From Anaerolentibacter hominis (GTDB lineage Bacteria > Bacillota > Clostridia > Lachnospirales > Lachnospiraceae): a stretch of 64,000 nucleotides of DNA. The notes under the pieces are model-generated. The model was given only the letters and a program-made list of their open reading frames with translations. It did not search any database and was not told the origin of the DNA. Each line of letters begins with the position of its first letter. The stretch's first letter is position 1. The translations under genes were made by a program, and so were the position numbers. The stretch is taken from the NCBI RefSeq assembly GCF_032380675.1, contig NZ_JAWDIX010000001.1, forward strand, positions 310,001-374,000, written 5' to 3'. This document shows positions 14,267 to 22,122 of this stretch, in pieces.

Positions 14267-16516
14267 ATGGGAGAAGAAGGATTGTGCAGTGATCAGAATT
14301 TAAAAACGCTGACAGAACACATCCCCGGAGGTATTTTCCGGTGTTTATTTGATGAGCCGCTCACTATTTTGCAGATGAGCGACAGTTTCCTGACTATGTT
14401 TGGCTATACGGCGGAAGAAATAAAGGAGCGGTTTGGCAACAGTTTCTGGAGAATGATAGATGACCGGGACAAGGATGCCGTGCTGGCCGATGTGATTTCT
14501 CAGCTGAAAAAAGGGAATACCAAAGAGATAGAATACCGGGTTACCTGTAAAAACGGAGAGACAATATGGGTTCTGGATAATGGACAGCTGCTGCGGGATG
14601 AGGATGGAAGAGAATCCTTTTACTGTGTGCTGGTGGATATCACTAGACAGAAGGAAGACCGTGAGGCGCTGAGACTGAGTCTGGAACGCCATCAGATTAT
14701 CATGGACCAGTCAAATGATGTTATCTTTGAATGGGATATAAAAAATGACATTGCGCACTTTTCAAATAACTGGGAGAAGAAGTTCGGCTATGCCCCTCTC
14801 ACAGACGGATTCAGAGCACATATATCGGAACAGTCCCATATTCATCCCAATGACCAGCAGGAATTTATGTCTCTGCTGGACGGGATTGCCGGCGGACGGA
14901 ATTATGGGGAGTGTACGGTCCGCTTTTATTATAAGGAACAAAATTACATCTGGTGCCGGATACGTATGACGGCCCAGTACGATAAAGCAGGCGGGATTAT
15001 AAAGGCAGTTGGGGTAATCGTGGATGTGGACGATGAGAAGAGACAGCAGCAGCGGCTGATGGAAAAGGCGCAGAAGGATACCTTGACGAAATTTTATAAT
15101 AAGGGAACTGCCCATCATCTCATACAGAAATATCTGGAGTCGGATAATCCCGGTGTGTCCAATGCGGTATTTATTGTAGATATTGATGATTTTAAGCAGA
15201 TTAACGATACGATGGGACATTTATACGGAGATGCCTTCCTGGTGGAGATAGCTGGACGGATACGAAGGCTGTTCCGGGAGGGAGATATCCTCAGCAGAAT
15301 CGGCGGGGACGAATTCATTATTCTGATGAAAGCAATTCCGGATGAGAAAGCGGTAGGGGAGAAGGCGCAGGAGCTTATAACTATTTTCCGGGAGATGGCC
15401 TACGGAGCCGGAAATAATAAAAAACGGGCCTCCTGCAGCATTGGTATTGCTATCTCGCCGGAGAGCGGCAATGATTTTGTGTCCCTGTACCGCAACGCGG
15501 ATTATGCACTCTATCAGGCTAAGGGGGAAGGTAAAAACTGTTATCGGTTCTATCATGCTGGAATGAAAAAGGAGATTCCCAATGCACCCGTGAGGCTTCG
15601 TACAGCGCTGGGCGCACAGATTGATTCCGATGAAGCCGGCATGGGCCTGAATAATAAGCTGGTTGAATATGTCTTCCGGATTCTTTATAAATCCATTGAT
15701 CTTGACGCTGCAATCCACTCTATATTTGAGATTATCGGTACACAGTTTGATGTGAGCCGTGTTTATATTTTTGAGAATTCCGAGGACGATTTAACCTGCA
15801 GCAACACGTTTGAGTGGTGCCATGAAGGAATCGCACCGGAGATGTCCAACCTCCAGAATGTCTCCTATGAGAGTGATCTGGGCGGAAATTATATCGAAAA
15901 TTTTAATGAGGACGGAATCTTTTACTGCCGCGATATCCGGCATTTGTCAAAAGCTCAGTATGAAATTCTGGCGGCACAGAACATCAAATCGGTTCTTCAA
16001 TGTGCAATCCGGGATAATGGAAGGATGAAAGGCTTTGTGGGATTTGACGAGTGCCTGACGAACCGGTTCTGGACACAGGAACAGATCGATACACTGAGCT
16101 TTGTTGCGGAGCTTCTCAGCACCTTCCTGATGAAAAAGCGGGCGCAGGACAGAGCCGAGCAGAATGCAGAGGCTATGGAAATGATTCTGGACAATCAAAA
16201 TTCCTGGATCTATGTGATACGTCCTGATACATACAAGATGGTTTATATCAATCGAAAAACAAGAGAACTGATTCCGGATGCACAGGTGGGTATGACTTGC
16301 TATAAAGCCTATTTCGGGCTTGATCATCCCTGCGAAAACTGTCCGGCCAGAGAGCTCACGGCAGAGAAGCTGAGCAATACGCTTGAAGTGTATAACCCTA
16401 TGTTAAAGGTCTGGTCGTTAGCAGACGCGTCCCGGATTGTCTGGAAGGGCTCCGACGCAGTTCTTCTTTGCTGTCATGATATTACAGCTTTAAAGAAAAA
16501 GGAGAAGCGGCAATAA
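14267..16516 (+). CDS. Multi-sensor diguanylate cyclase (PAS-PAS-GGDEF-GAF-PAS)
   Basis: A 749-residue soluble signalling protein. Two PAS domains (about 15-130 and 140-265) precede a GGDEF domain (about 275-440) with intact GGDEF at 346-350 and an inhibitory-site motif REGD at 337-340, exactly five residues upstream. A GAF-like domain (about 460-620) and a C-terminal PAS-like domain (about 635-745, with CENCPARE) follow. It should make c-di-GMP with product inhibition. The catalytic domain lies in the middle rather than at the C-terminus, which is unusual. No membrane span and no EAL domain. Monocistronic, ending in a hairpin that overlaps its stop codon. Confidence 0.9.
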   Translation: MGEEGLCSDQNLKTLTEHIPGGIFRCLFDEPLTILQMSDSFLTMFGYTAEEIKERFGNSFWRMIDDRDKDAVLADVISQLKKGNTKEIEYRVTCKNGETIWVLDNGQLLRDEDGRESFYCVLVDITRQKEDREALRLSLERHQIIMDQSNDVIFEWDIKNDIAHFSNNWEKKFGYAPLTDGFRAHISEQSHIHPNDQQEFMSLLDGIAGGRNYGECTVRFYYKEQNYIWCRIRMTAQYDKAGGIIKAVGVIVDVDDEKRQQQRLMEKAQKDTLTKFYNKGTAHHLIQKYLESDNPGVSNAVFIVDIDDFKQINDTMGHLYGDAFLVEIAGRIRRLFREGDILSRIGGDEFIILMKAIPDEKAVGEKAQELITIFREMAYGAGNNKKRASCSIGIAISPESGNDFVSLYRNADYALYQAKGEGKNCYRFYHAGMKKEIPNAPVRLRTALGAQIDSDEAGMGLNNKLVEYVFRILYKSIDLDAAIHSIFEIIGTQFDVSRVYIFENSEDDLTCSNTFEWCHEGIAPEMSNLQNVSYESDLGGNYIENFNEDGIFYCRDIRHLSKAQYEILAAQNIKSVLQCAIRDNGRMKGFVGFDECLTNRFWTQEQIDTLSFVAELLSTFLMKKRAQDRAEQNAEAMEMILDNQNSWIYVIRPDTYKMVYINRKTRELIPDAQVGMTCYKAYFGLDHPCENCPARELTAEKLSNTLEVYNPMLKVWSLADASRIVWKGSDAVLLCCHDITALKKKEKRQ

Positions 16517-16536
16517 TGTATGCCGTTTCTCCCTTT
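16502..16536 (+). terminator. Terminator overlapping the GGDEF stop codon
   Basis: GAGAAGCGGCA (16502-16512) pairs with TGCCGTTTCTC (16521-16531, one G-U pair) and is followed by CCTTTT. The stop TAA at 16514-16516 lies in the loop. Confidence 0.7.
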
Positions 16537-16566
16537 TATCTATCTTTTTCATATCAGAATACCGCT

Positions 16567-17481
16567 CTATATTCTGCGTACCGTTTCATGATAAATTTTC
16601 ACAATTTCATCTAAAACTCCGGCATGATCAAAATCCTGGTGGTATACCATATTAATTTCGCGCATCATACTTATGTTTTCAATGGGCAGCACCTTAAAAC
16701 GATTTCTTTTCACATCCTCCATACATGCATTTCTGGAAATAATGGAGACACCGAAGTTATTCCGGACCAGGTCCTTGATCGTGGCATTATTATCTACTTC
16801 CAGAATAATATTATAGGAGTCCATGGACTCGGATTTACTGATCAGAGTCGACTCAAACAGTGTACGGGTACCGGAATCCGGAAGCCGCAATATTAATTTC
16901 TCCTTTTTCAATTCATCCAGTGTAACAATTTCTTTTCTGGAGAGTGGATTATCATTTGAAACAGCTAAAATCAGACAGTCAGTATCCAATAAGATGGATT
17001 TATAGCTGCTGTCCACGATATTCCCTTCTACAATTGCGATATTTATTTCGTATGATTTCAGTTTGTTATAAATATTCCGTATGGTATCCGAGATGATTGT
17101 GATATGTATATTCGGATTTTCACTGCAGTAAACGGCCAGTATCTGAGAAATAATATTATTTTCTGCAGTGGGCGTCACACCGATGGTAAGTCTTTTAATC
17201 GAATGTTTTTCATCTTCCAGGTCACGGCGCATGTTGGCATAGACGGAACGAATCCGTTTGGCATAGTTGACCGCAATTTTCCCTTCATCCGTCAGTTTCA
17301 GACCCTTGTTTTCACGATTGAATATTTTGATATTTAACTCCTTCTCCAGCTGCTTGATATGCTGACTCACAGCAGGCTGGGTCAGAGACAGAATCTCCGC
17401 GCTCTGTGTGAAGTTGAGCGTCTCGGCAACTGTCAGCAGGGTATCCAGTTTTGGATCGAGCACAACCTGTTCTCCTTTCAT
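16567..17481 (-). CDS. LysR family transcriptional regulator
   Basis: A 304-residue LysR regulator. The winged helix covers about residues 9-67 (LNFTQSAEILSLTQPAVSQH), followed by a linker helix and two substrate-binding subdomains (about 95-300). The effector is not readable. It is divergent from the cation/proton antiporter gene, with 196 bp between the starts, the usual arrangement in which a LysR protein controls the neighbouring gene. Start ATG 17481 follows AAAGGAG. Confidence 0.93.
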   Translation of the reverse strand: MKGEQVVLDPKLDTLLTVAETLNFTQSAEILSLTQPAVSQHIKQLEKELNIKIFNRENKGLKLTDEGKIAVNYAKRIRSVYANMRRDLEDEKHSIKRLTIGVTPTAENNIISQILAVYCSENPNIHITIISDTIRNIYNKLKSYEINIAIVEGNIVDSSYKSILLDTDCLILAVSNDNPLSRKEIVTLDELKKEKLILRLPDSGTRTLFESTLISKSESMDSYNIILEVDNNATIKDLVRNNFGVSIISRNACMEDVKRNRFKVLPIENISMMREINMVYHQDFDHAGVLDEIVKIYHETVRRI

Positions 17482-17538
17482 AAAGATATTTTATGATTCT
17501 ATTTCAAATTATAATTATATTTTATTATAAACCTGTAG

Positions 17539-17610
17539 TATAATCAATAGTAAGTTAAAGAAATATTTACCTTCATTTTACATTAACTTTACATTGAAGG
17601 GTATTTTTTT
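17539..17610 (+). promoter_or_regulatory. Promoter and possible attenuator before the antiporter
   Basis: A TATAAT box lies at 17539-17544 with a weak -35. About 25 nt downstream a hairpin (17568-17576 with 17593-17603, two bulges) is followed by seven T (17604-17610), some 70 bp before the start codon. This resembles a leader terminator that could be regulated. Only the sequence layout supports it. Confidence 0.4.
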
Positions 17611-17677
17611 CATGAGCGGCACAGGAGAAAGAACGGAAAAGGATGCCGCACAATTGTGAAAAAGGCAGGTGAGAGGA

Positions 17678-19261
17678 ATGACAGATTTCTATACGAATTT
17701 AAATCATGTTTCTGTAGTATTGATCAGTTTGTCGATCATTTTATTTTCCGGATTTCTGGTAACCAGGATTACGAAACGGCTGAAACTTCCCAATGTCAGC
17801 GGTTTTATTATCGCGGGTATTTTGATTGGGCCATATGTATTTAAGCTGGTCCCTTCCATTATGATCAATGGGATGGATTTTGTCAGCGATATTGCCCTGG
17901 CATTTATTGCATTTGGAGTAGGTAAGTTCTTTAAGTTCTCAACATTGAAGAGATGCGGGGGTAAAGTCATAGTCATAACGTTAATGGAATCACTTCTGGC
18001 CGGTGTGATTGTGACTCTGGTTCTGCATTTCGTTTTCCATACTTCATGGAATTTCTCTCTGATCGCGGGTGCTATCGGCACAGCTACGGCGCCTGCCAGC
18101 ACAATGATGACGATTAAGCAGTATAAGGCGAAGGGGGAATTTGTGGAACTGCTTTTACAGATTGTAGCGCTGGATGACGTGGTGGCTCTCCTGGCTTTCA
18201 GTGTGACTTCCGCGATAGCGAAGTCCTCTGCTGACGGCATGTTTCACGCCTCCGATATCTATCTGCCCATACTTTACAACCTGGGCGGTATTGTTATGGG
18301 GCTGATGTGCGGGTTTATTCTCACAAAGCTGGTCAGCAACCGGAGCCGCGACAACCGGCTGATAATTGTTATTGCAATGCTGCTGGCTATCTGCGGTGTA
18401 TGCAGTTTGATCGATATTTCTCCGTTGCTGACCTGTATGGCATTTGGAGCGGTATTTATCAATCTATCTGAGGATAAGAAGCTGTTCCGGCAGCTGGACC
18501 GGTTCACACCGCCGGTATTGTCCTGCTTTTTTATCCTGTCTGGTATGAGGCTAAATGTAGCCGCACTTAAGACAGCCGGTATTATTGGCGTTACGTATTT
18601 CTTTATCCGTATTATTGGAAAATATGCCGGTGCATATCTGGGATGTGCACTCTATCATCTGGACCCCAAAATCAGAAACAATCTGGGATTTGCCCTGATT
18701 CCGCAGGCCGGTGTATCAATCGGTCTTGCAATTCTCGGACAGCGGCTTCTGCCGCCTGATATGGGCAGCCTGCTGACTACGATTATTTTAACATCTTCTG
18801 TATTCTATGAGCTGATCGGTCCTGTCAGCGCCAAGGCTGCGCTTGTATTTGGCGGGGCAATTAAGCGGGAGGCTCTGGAATCTTACAAGAAGGAAGAAGC
18901 ACAGCAGAAACAGGCGGAGAAAGTGCTGATACAGCAGGAAAAGCAAGCCCTGGACGCGGCAAAGAAGCAGAAACAGGCAAAACAGGAAGAAGAGCGTAAG
19001 CAGAAGAAACTCCATCAGGAGGCTGAGAAGAAGCAAAAGCAGGCGAAAGCGGAGGAGTCAAAGAAACAGGCCAAAGCACAGGCCGAGAAGAAACGAAAAG
19101 AGGCTTCTGATAAAAAAAGCAGCGCGGTAAAAGAAGAGGAAGCTAAAAAATTCAAAAAAGCTTCCGATAATGTGAAGAATTCAAAGAAAGCTGTTCCCGT
19201 GAAGAAAGAGGATATCACAGTATCGAAACAGAAATCAGAACCGGTCAACAGCCAGGCTTAA
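17678..19261 (+). CDS. CPA2-type cation/proton antiporter with long charged tail
   Basis: A 527-residue protein. Residues 10-395 hold about twelve membrane helices of the Na+(K+)/H+ exchanger family, with the paired aspartates in IVALDDVVALL (near residue 167) typical of electrogenic exchangers. The last 130 residues are almost entirely Lys, Glu, Ala and Gln with repeated KKQKQAK-like heptads, predicted to form a long cytoplasmic coiled coil. No RCK/TrkA domain is present. ATG 17678 is favoured over GTG 17669 because AGGTGAGAGG lies just upstream. Likely role: pH and Na+/K+ homeostasis, controlled by the divergent LysR protein. Confidence 0.9.
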   Translation: MTDFYTNLNHVSVVLISLSIILFSGFLVTRITKRLKLPNVSGFIIAGILIGPYVFKLVPSIMINGMDFVSDIALAFIAFGVGKFFKFSTLKRCGGKVIVITLMESLLAGVIVTLVLHFVFHTSWNFSLIAGAIGTATAPASTMMTIKQYKAKGEFVELLLQIVALDDVVALLAFSVTSAIAKSSADGMFHASDIYLPILYNLGGIVMGLMCGFILTKLVSNRSRDNRLIIVIAMLLAICGVCSLIDISPLLTCMAFGAVFINLSEDKKLFRQLDRFTPPVLSCFFILSGMRLNVAALKTAGIIGVTYFFIRIIGKYAGAYLGCALYHLDPKIRNNLGFALIPQAGVSIGLAILGQRLLPPDMGSLLTTIILTSSVFYELIGPVSAKAALVFGGAIKREALESYKKEEAQQKQAEKVLIQQEKQALDAAKKQKQAKQEEERKQKKLHQEAEKKQKQAKAEESKKQAKAQAEKKRKEASDKKSSAVKEEEAKKFKKASDNVKNSKKAVPVKKEDITVSKQKSEPVNSQA

Positions 19262-19280
19262 TCCAATTCCTTCCTAAATT

Positions 19281-19458
19281 TCAAGTACGCCTCGGCGTAC
19301 TTGCTGCGAGCCGTACTTCATGCTTTGCATGACATAATACATCTGTGCGGCTCTGCGAGCCGCCGGAGGCTTTATCTTGGAAGGAGACTGGGCTCCCACC
19401 ATGACGATTTTGTTATTTACTCACCACCTATTGAGGTGGGAGTCTTATCTATTTCCAT
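19281..19458 (+). repeat. Dispersed structured repeat, family 1, copy A
   Basis: 178 bp aligning without gaps to 58821-58998, about 92 percent identical over the first 170 bp. Four hairpins are visible: CAAGTACGCC/GGCGTACTTG at 19282-19303, TCATGC/GCATGA at 19318-19332, GCGGCTC/GAGCCGC at 19347-19363 and CCACCT/AGGTGG at 19424-19439. CTCCCACC (19393-19400) can alternatively pair with GGTGGGAG (19436-19443). No open frame. The terminal hairpin resembles ends of IS200/IS605-type elements, so a non-autonomous element is a possible origin. Confidence 0.9.
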
Positions 19459-19464
19459 GATAAA

Positions 19465-19497
19465 AAAGAGGAGCTGCATATTCTGCGGCTCCTCTTT
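19465..19497. terminator. Bidirectional terminator
   Basis: AAAGAGGAGC (19465-19474) pairs with GCTCCTCTTT (19488-19497) between the convergent antiporter and lipoprotein genes. Confidence 0.75.
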
Positions 19498-19542
19498 GCT
19501 GCAATAAGACGGTTTGCGAAGCGTTCCGCCGTTTGTTACGGC

Positions 19543-20292
19543 TTACCAGTCCTTCGTCAGTTCCAGATTCCAATCCAGTGTGTAAGGATTGCTTTTGCCG
19601 CCCTTGAGTGATTCGTAAACCTGCTTTCTGGCATAGCTGGCGGACAATTCATCATTCATATCATCCTCCGACCAGTACTGATAACCATAGAGATAACTCT
19701 CCATCATTTCATCCCAGGAAGCAAATGTCTGCTGCAATGTCCGGGCAATTTCCAGGGAGGCATCCAAAGACTCTTCTTTGGTGTAATAGTCTGCTACATA
19801 ATAAAAACCAAGCAGAGAAAGGGCGCGGCAGTAATCCCAGGCGTCAATGGCGTTTTCTCCAAATTTATCATAGGCATCAGCCACCAGATTAAAATAGACC
19901 AGAGTTTCCTCATCCGTCTCTGCCAGCACATCCTGAACTTCTTTGCGGTCCATTTCCAGCAGACCGGCATCATTCAGATATTCAATATCTGCGACAAAAT
20001 CTGCCCGATGTCCTTCTGTGAGTATCCAGTCCAGCGTTTCATCCGCACTGGCACGGTCTGTGACATCCCAGGAACCCTCCAGCAGCTGTTTGCACAGCTC
20101 CTTGGTGGTATCTGTTTTTTTATACCCGCCGATCTGGGTGATATCGCCCTTATTCGCTTCTGTTAATACGGCATATGCTGTATTAAACCAAAGTACGGTA
20201 TCAGAAACCTTTTCTTTTCCGCAGCCGGTAAGGCTGAGAGAAGAAAATAAAAGAACAACCGCCAGCAGGATGGATATTTGTTTTTTCTTCAT
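19543..20292 (-). CDS. DUF1266-type lipoprotein
   Basis: A 249-residue lipoprotein. A signal peptide ends in the lipobox LTGC, with Cys24 as lipidation site. The exported part contains the DUF1266-like core (near residues 140-200: NAIDAWDYCRALSLLGFYYVADYYTKEE, given here only as its pattern AWDYCRAL...YYTKEES). DUF1266 proteins have no established activity. It is the second gene of a minus-strand pair, 11 bp after a membrane protein gene with a zinc-ribbon-like cluster. Probably anchored outside the membrane. Confidence 0.7.
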   Translation of the reverse strand: MKKKQISILLAVVLLFSSLSLTGCGKEKVSDTVLWFNTAYAVLTEANKGDITQIGGYKKTDTTKELCKQLLEGSWDVTDRASADETLDWILTEGHRADFVADIEYLNDAGLLEMDRKEVQDVLAETDEETLVYFNLVADAYDKFGENAIDAWDYCRALSLLGFYYVADYYTKEESLDASLEIARTLQQTFASWDEMMESYLYGYQYWSEDDMNDELSASYARKQVYESLKGGKSNPYTLDWNLELTKDW

Positions 20293-20303
20293 TTGTCTTT
20301 CTC

Positions 20304-21278
20304 CTATTGCAGCAGATCATCCGTAACCACTGCTTCATTCAGAACCGGATCAGTCATTTCCGGACTGACAGTAGTCAGCGTGGCCATGGATTCTTCGATG
20401 TCTGCAACAGAGGAGTCCGGAGTCCGTGTAATCTGTCTCCAGGTAATCCAGATTCCTAAGCCGACAAAGATAAGGGATATGATATTTTCTGAAAGCATCT
20501 GTCCACGTATCTCAGCATCCTGCAGAACATACCAGATAAGCCCGACGGGTAATCCCTCTGCGGCAAAAGCAACTGCAAGCGTTACAAAATCAATGCCGAC
20601 TGCCAGGATGACAGACAGGACGATGGTGATTGCAACCGCAGCCTTATTTAATTTGCCCTTTAATAATTTGTATCCATAGTATACACCAAGCGGAATTAAA
20701 GCATAGAGAAGACTGTACGCTCTCTCCATGAACCAGATGGTGAGGAAACAGGGAATACTGGCGATAAGTCCGCCGATAATACCGCCGATTAACCCCAGAA
20801 AATAATTTCCGCCCAGGGAATTCTTCTCAGCATTATTTTTCTCCTGTTCATATATTCCGGTGATACAGCGCTTATGTAGTGGCTGGTATCCGTTACCCAT
20901 GTGAGCGTAGCTGTCACAGCCTGCGGATTTACAGATCGGACAGGTATCTACAGGACGGATACTGAATACGGAAAATGCATCCAGGACGCCCTGAATGGCA
21001 CGATCATATTTTTCCAGCTGCTGCTCCGTACGTCCATCTATCAGAATATAAAAATGCTCTGCTCCCAATATCTGATAGGTGGCTATCTGTTTTAAGTTGG
21101 TTTTCAATGTCTTGCGGATCTGGGAAAATTCTCCCTGACGCACCGTAAAGACAACTTGAATCATCTTGTTTCGAAGGCTTACGGCGATTGGAAATCCGCC
21201 TGCCAGGCCATAGGCGCCTTTACCGGAAACCTTCAGATCTTTTGTGCCGGCAAATGCCTGAAATTCTTGTATCGTCAT
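20304..21278 (-). CDS. Hypothetical membrane protein with Cys cluster
   Basis: A 324-residue protein of unknown family. Residues 1-105 look like a soluble alpha/beta domain; residues 112-140 hold CPICKSAGC and a later H-x3-C pattern (LHKRCI) that could bind zinc; residues 160-285 hold about four membrane helices; the C-terminus is acidic. It starts a two-gene minus-strand unit with the DUF1266-type lipoprotein. The region before the start lacks a clear ribosome site and has an 8-bp hairpin (21294-21315). A good promoter with a perfect palindrome downstream lies 200 bp upstream. Confidence 0.7.
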   Translation of the reverse strand: MTIQEFQAFAGTKDLKVSGKGAYGLAGGFPIAVSLRNKMIQVVFTVRQGEFSQIRKTLKTNLKQIATYQILGAEHFYILIDGRTEQQLEKYDRAIQGVLDAFSVFSIRPVDTCPICKSAGCDSYAHMGNGYQPLHKRCITGIYEQEKNNAEKNSLGGNYFLGLIGGIIGGLIASIPCFLTIWFMERAYSLLYALIPLGVYYGYKLLKGKLNKAAVAITIVLSVILAVGIDFVTLAVAFAAEGLPVGLIWYVLQDAEIRGQMLSENIISLIFVGLGIWITWRQITRTPDSSVADIEESMATLTTVSPEMTDPVLNEAVVTDDLLQ

Positions 21279-21455
21279 ATGTTTACCAATGCATTTGCAG
21301 GTTCAACCCTGCAAAGTCTGCCTCGCATTGCGGCCCCTTCGGACTCGCTTGCAAAAATTAAGGCTGAAAGAGCAGGCAGTATGCATTCCCCTTCTCATAA
21401 TATTTCTCTCAACCTCACAACTTCCCTCCCTTTCTTCGTTTCTTTTGTATCTCCC
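21279..21455 (-). other. Untranslated leader of the membrane protein/lipoprotein unit
   Basis: About 175 bp between the promoter and the start codon. It contains the hairpin TTTGCAGG / CCTGCAAA (21294-21315) next to the start and one very short frame of about 31 codons without a convincing ribosome site. Nothing else recognised. Confidence 0.4.
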
Positions 21456-21479
21456 ATATCGTTAATACCTTAACGATAT
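21456..21479. promoter_or_regulatory. Perfect 10-4-10 palindrome, candidate operator
   Basis: ATATCGTTAA (21456-21465), 4-bp spacer, TTAACGATAT (21470-21479). It begins 7 bp downstream of the -10 box of the minus-strand promoter, so a bound protein would cover the transcription start. The cognate regulator is not evident; the adjacent XRE gene is one candidate. Confidence 0.65.
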
Positions 21480-21485
21480 TTTTAT

Positions 21486-21513
21486 ATTATCACATACATA
21501 CTTTATGAGTCAA
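21486..21513 (-). promoter_or_regulatory. Promoter of the membrane protein/lipoprotein unit
   Basis: Minus strand TTGACT (21513-21508), 16-bp spacer, GATAAT (21491-21486). Confidence 0.7.
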
Positions 21514-21540
21514 ATTGGGAATATCGTCATTTTTAACCTG

Positions 21541-21567
21541 AAAAAGGACCGGAATTTCATCCGGTCC
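21541..21567 (-). terminator. Terminator of the small XRE gene
   Basis: GGACCGG (21546-21552) pairs with CCGGTCC (21561-21567); on the minus strand the stem is followed by TTTTT. It separates the XRE gene from the next minus-strand unit. Confidence 0.8.
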
Positions 21568-21586
21568 AAATGTTGACTATAAATGA

Positions 21587-21814
21587 TTATTTGGGATCTG
21601 CTTCTGATTTTGCCTCGTAAAAGATATCATCCAGCTTACAATGAAGAGCTTTTGCAATCACTCTGGCTCTCAGAGGATGAGTCTGTTCATTTTCTCCCTT
21701 TTCTATTCGACAGATTGCATTTGCAGGAAGACCGGCTTTCTGTGATAATTGTTTTTGATTTAATCCGGCTTCCAGACGACGCCTTTTTATTTCTTCTCTT
21801 TTTGCAATGAGCAT
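21587..21814 (-). CDS. XRE/Cro-C1 family small regulator
   Basis: A 75-residue helix-turn-helix protein, essentially a single DNA-binding domain (IKRRRLEAGLNQKQLSQKAG, then a recognition region PANAICRIEKGE). Such short HTH-3 proteins act as dimeric repressors or plasmid/toxin-system regulators. ATG 21814 is chosen because GGGAGGCGG lies 8 bp upstream; the frame extends to 21868 but without a ribosome site. It is divergent from a second XRE gene at 22123 and ends in its own terminator. Confidence 0.85.
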   Translation of the reverse strand: MLIAKREEIKRRRLEAGLNQKQLSQKAGLPANAICRIEKGENEQTHPLRARVIAKALHCKLDDIFYEAKSEADPK

Positions 21815-21955
21815 AGTATACCGCCTCCCTGTTTTTCTTTTGTACTTTCCTGAGTTATGTTCTGTCAAAAATTAGTATAAACTTATTTTATTATGCGGGT
21901 CTAAGCGTTTCGCCGTCTTATTACAGATTTCTTTAATGTTGAATGTATAATACTT

Positions 21956-22038
21956 GTACATGTGTACATCATTAATAATGATACAACGTACGTTTGTACG
22001 TGTCAACTAAAAAGTAAATTGTTTGTGTACATTCGTAC
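21956..22038. promoter_or_regulatory. Operator array of three GTAC-N4-GTAC dyads
   Basis: Identical-architecture dyads at 21956-21967, 21988-21999 and 22027-22038, centres 32 and 39 bp apart, in the 308-bp region between the divergent XRE genes. The third overlaps the -35 of the plus-strand XRE promoter. The rest of this interval is AT-rich without other signals. This looks like a lambda-like multi-operator switch. Confidence 0.7.
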
Positions 22039-22054
22039 TTGAGCATGATATAAT
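22026..22054 (+). promoter_or_regulatory. Promoter of the 174-residue XRE gene
   Basis: TGTACA (22026-22031), 17-bp spacer, perfect TATAAT (22049-22054). The -35 box lies in the third GTAC dyad. Confidence 0.65.
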
Positions 22055-22122
22055 TAAATATTATACCAACACCCAAGTTTATATCTTATGGGGGAATAAA
22101 ATATTGGGAATGGAGTGATGGT

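Noticed and set aside
19281..19458. Intact IS200/IS605 insertion sequence
   Set aside because: No Y1 transposase or TnpB frame in or near either copy; only the noncoding structured part is present.
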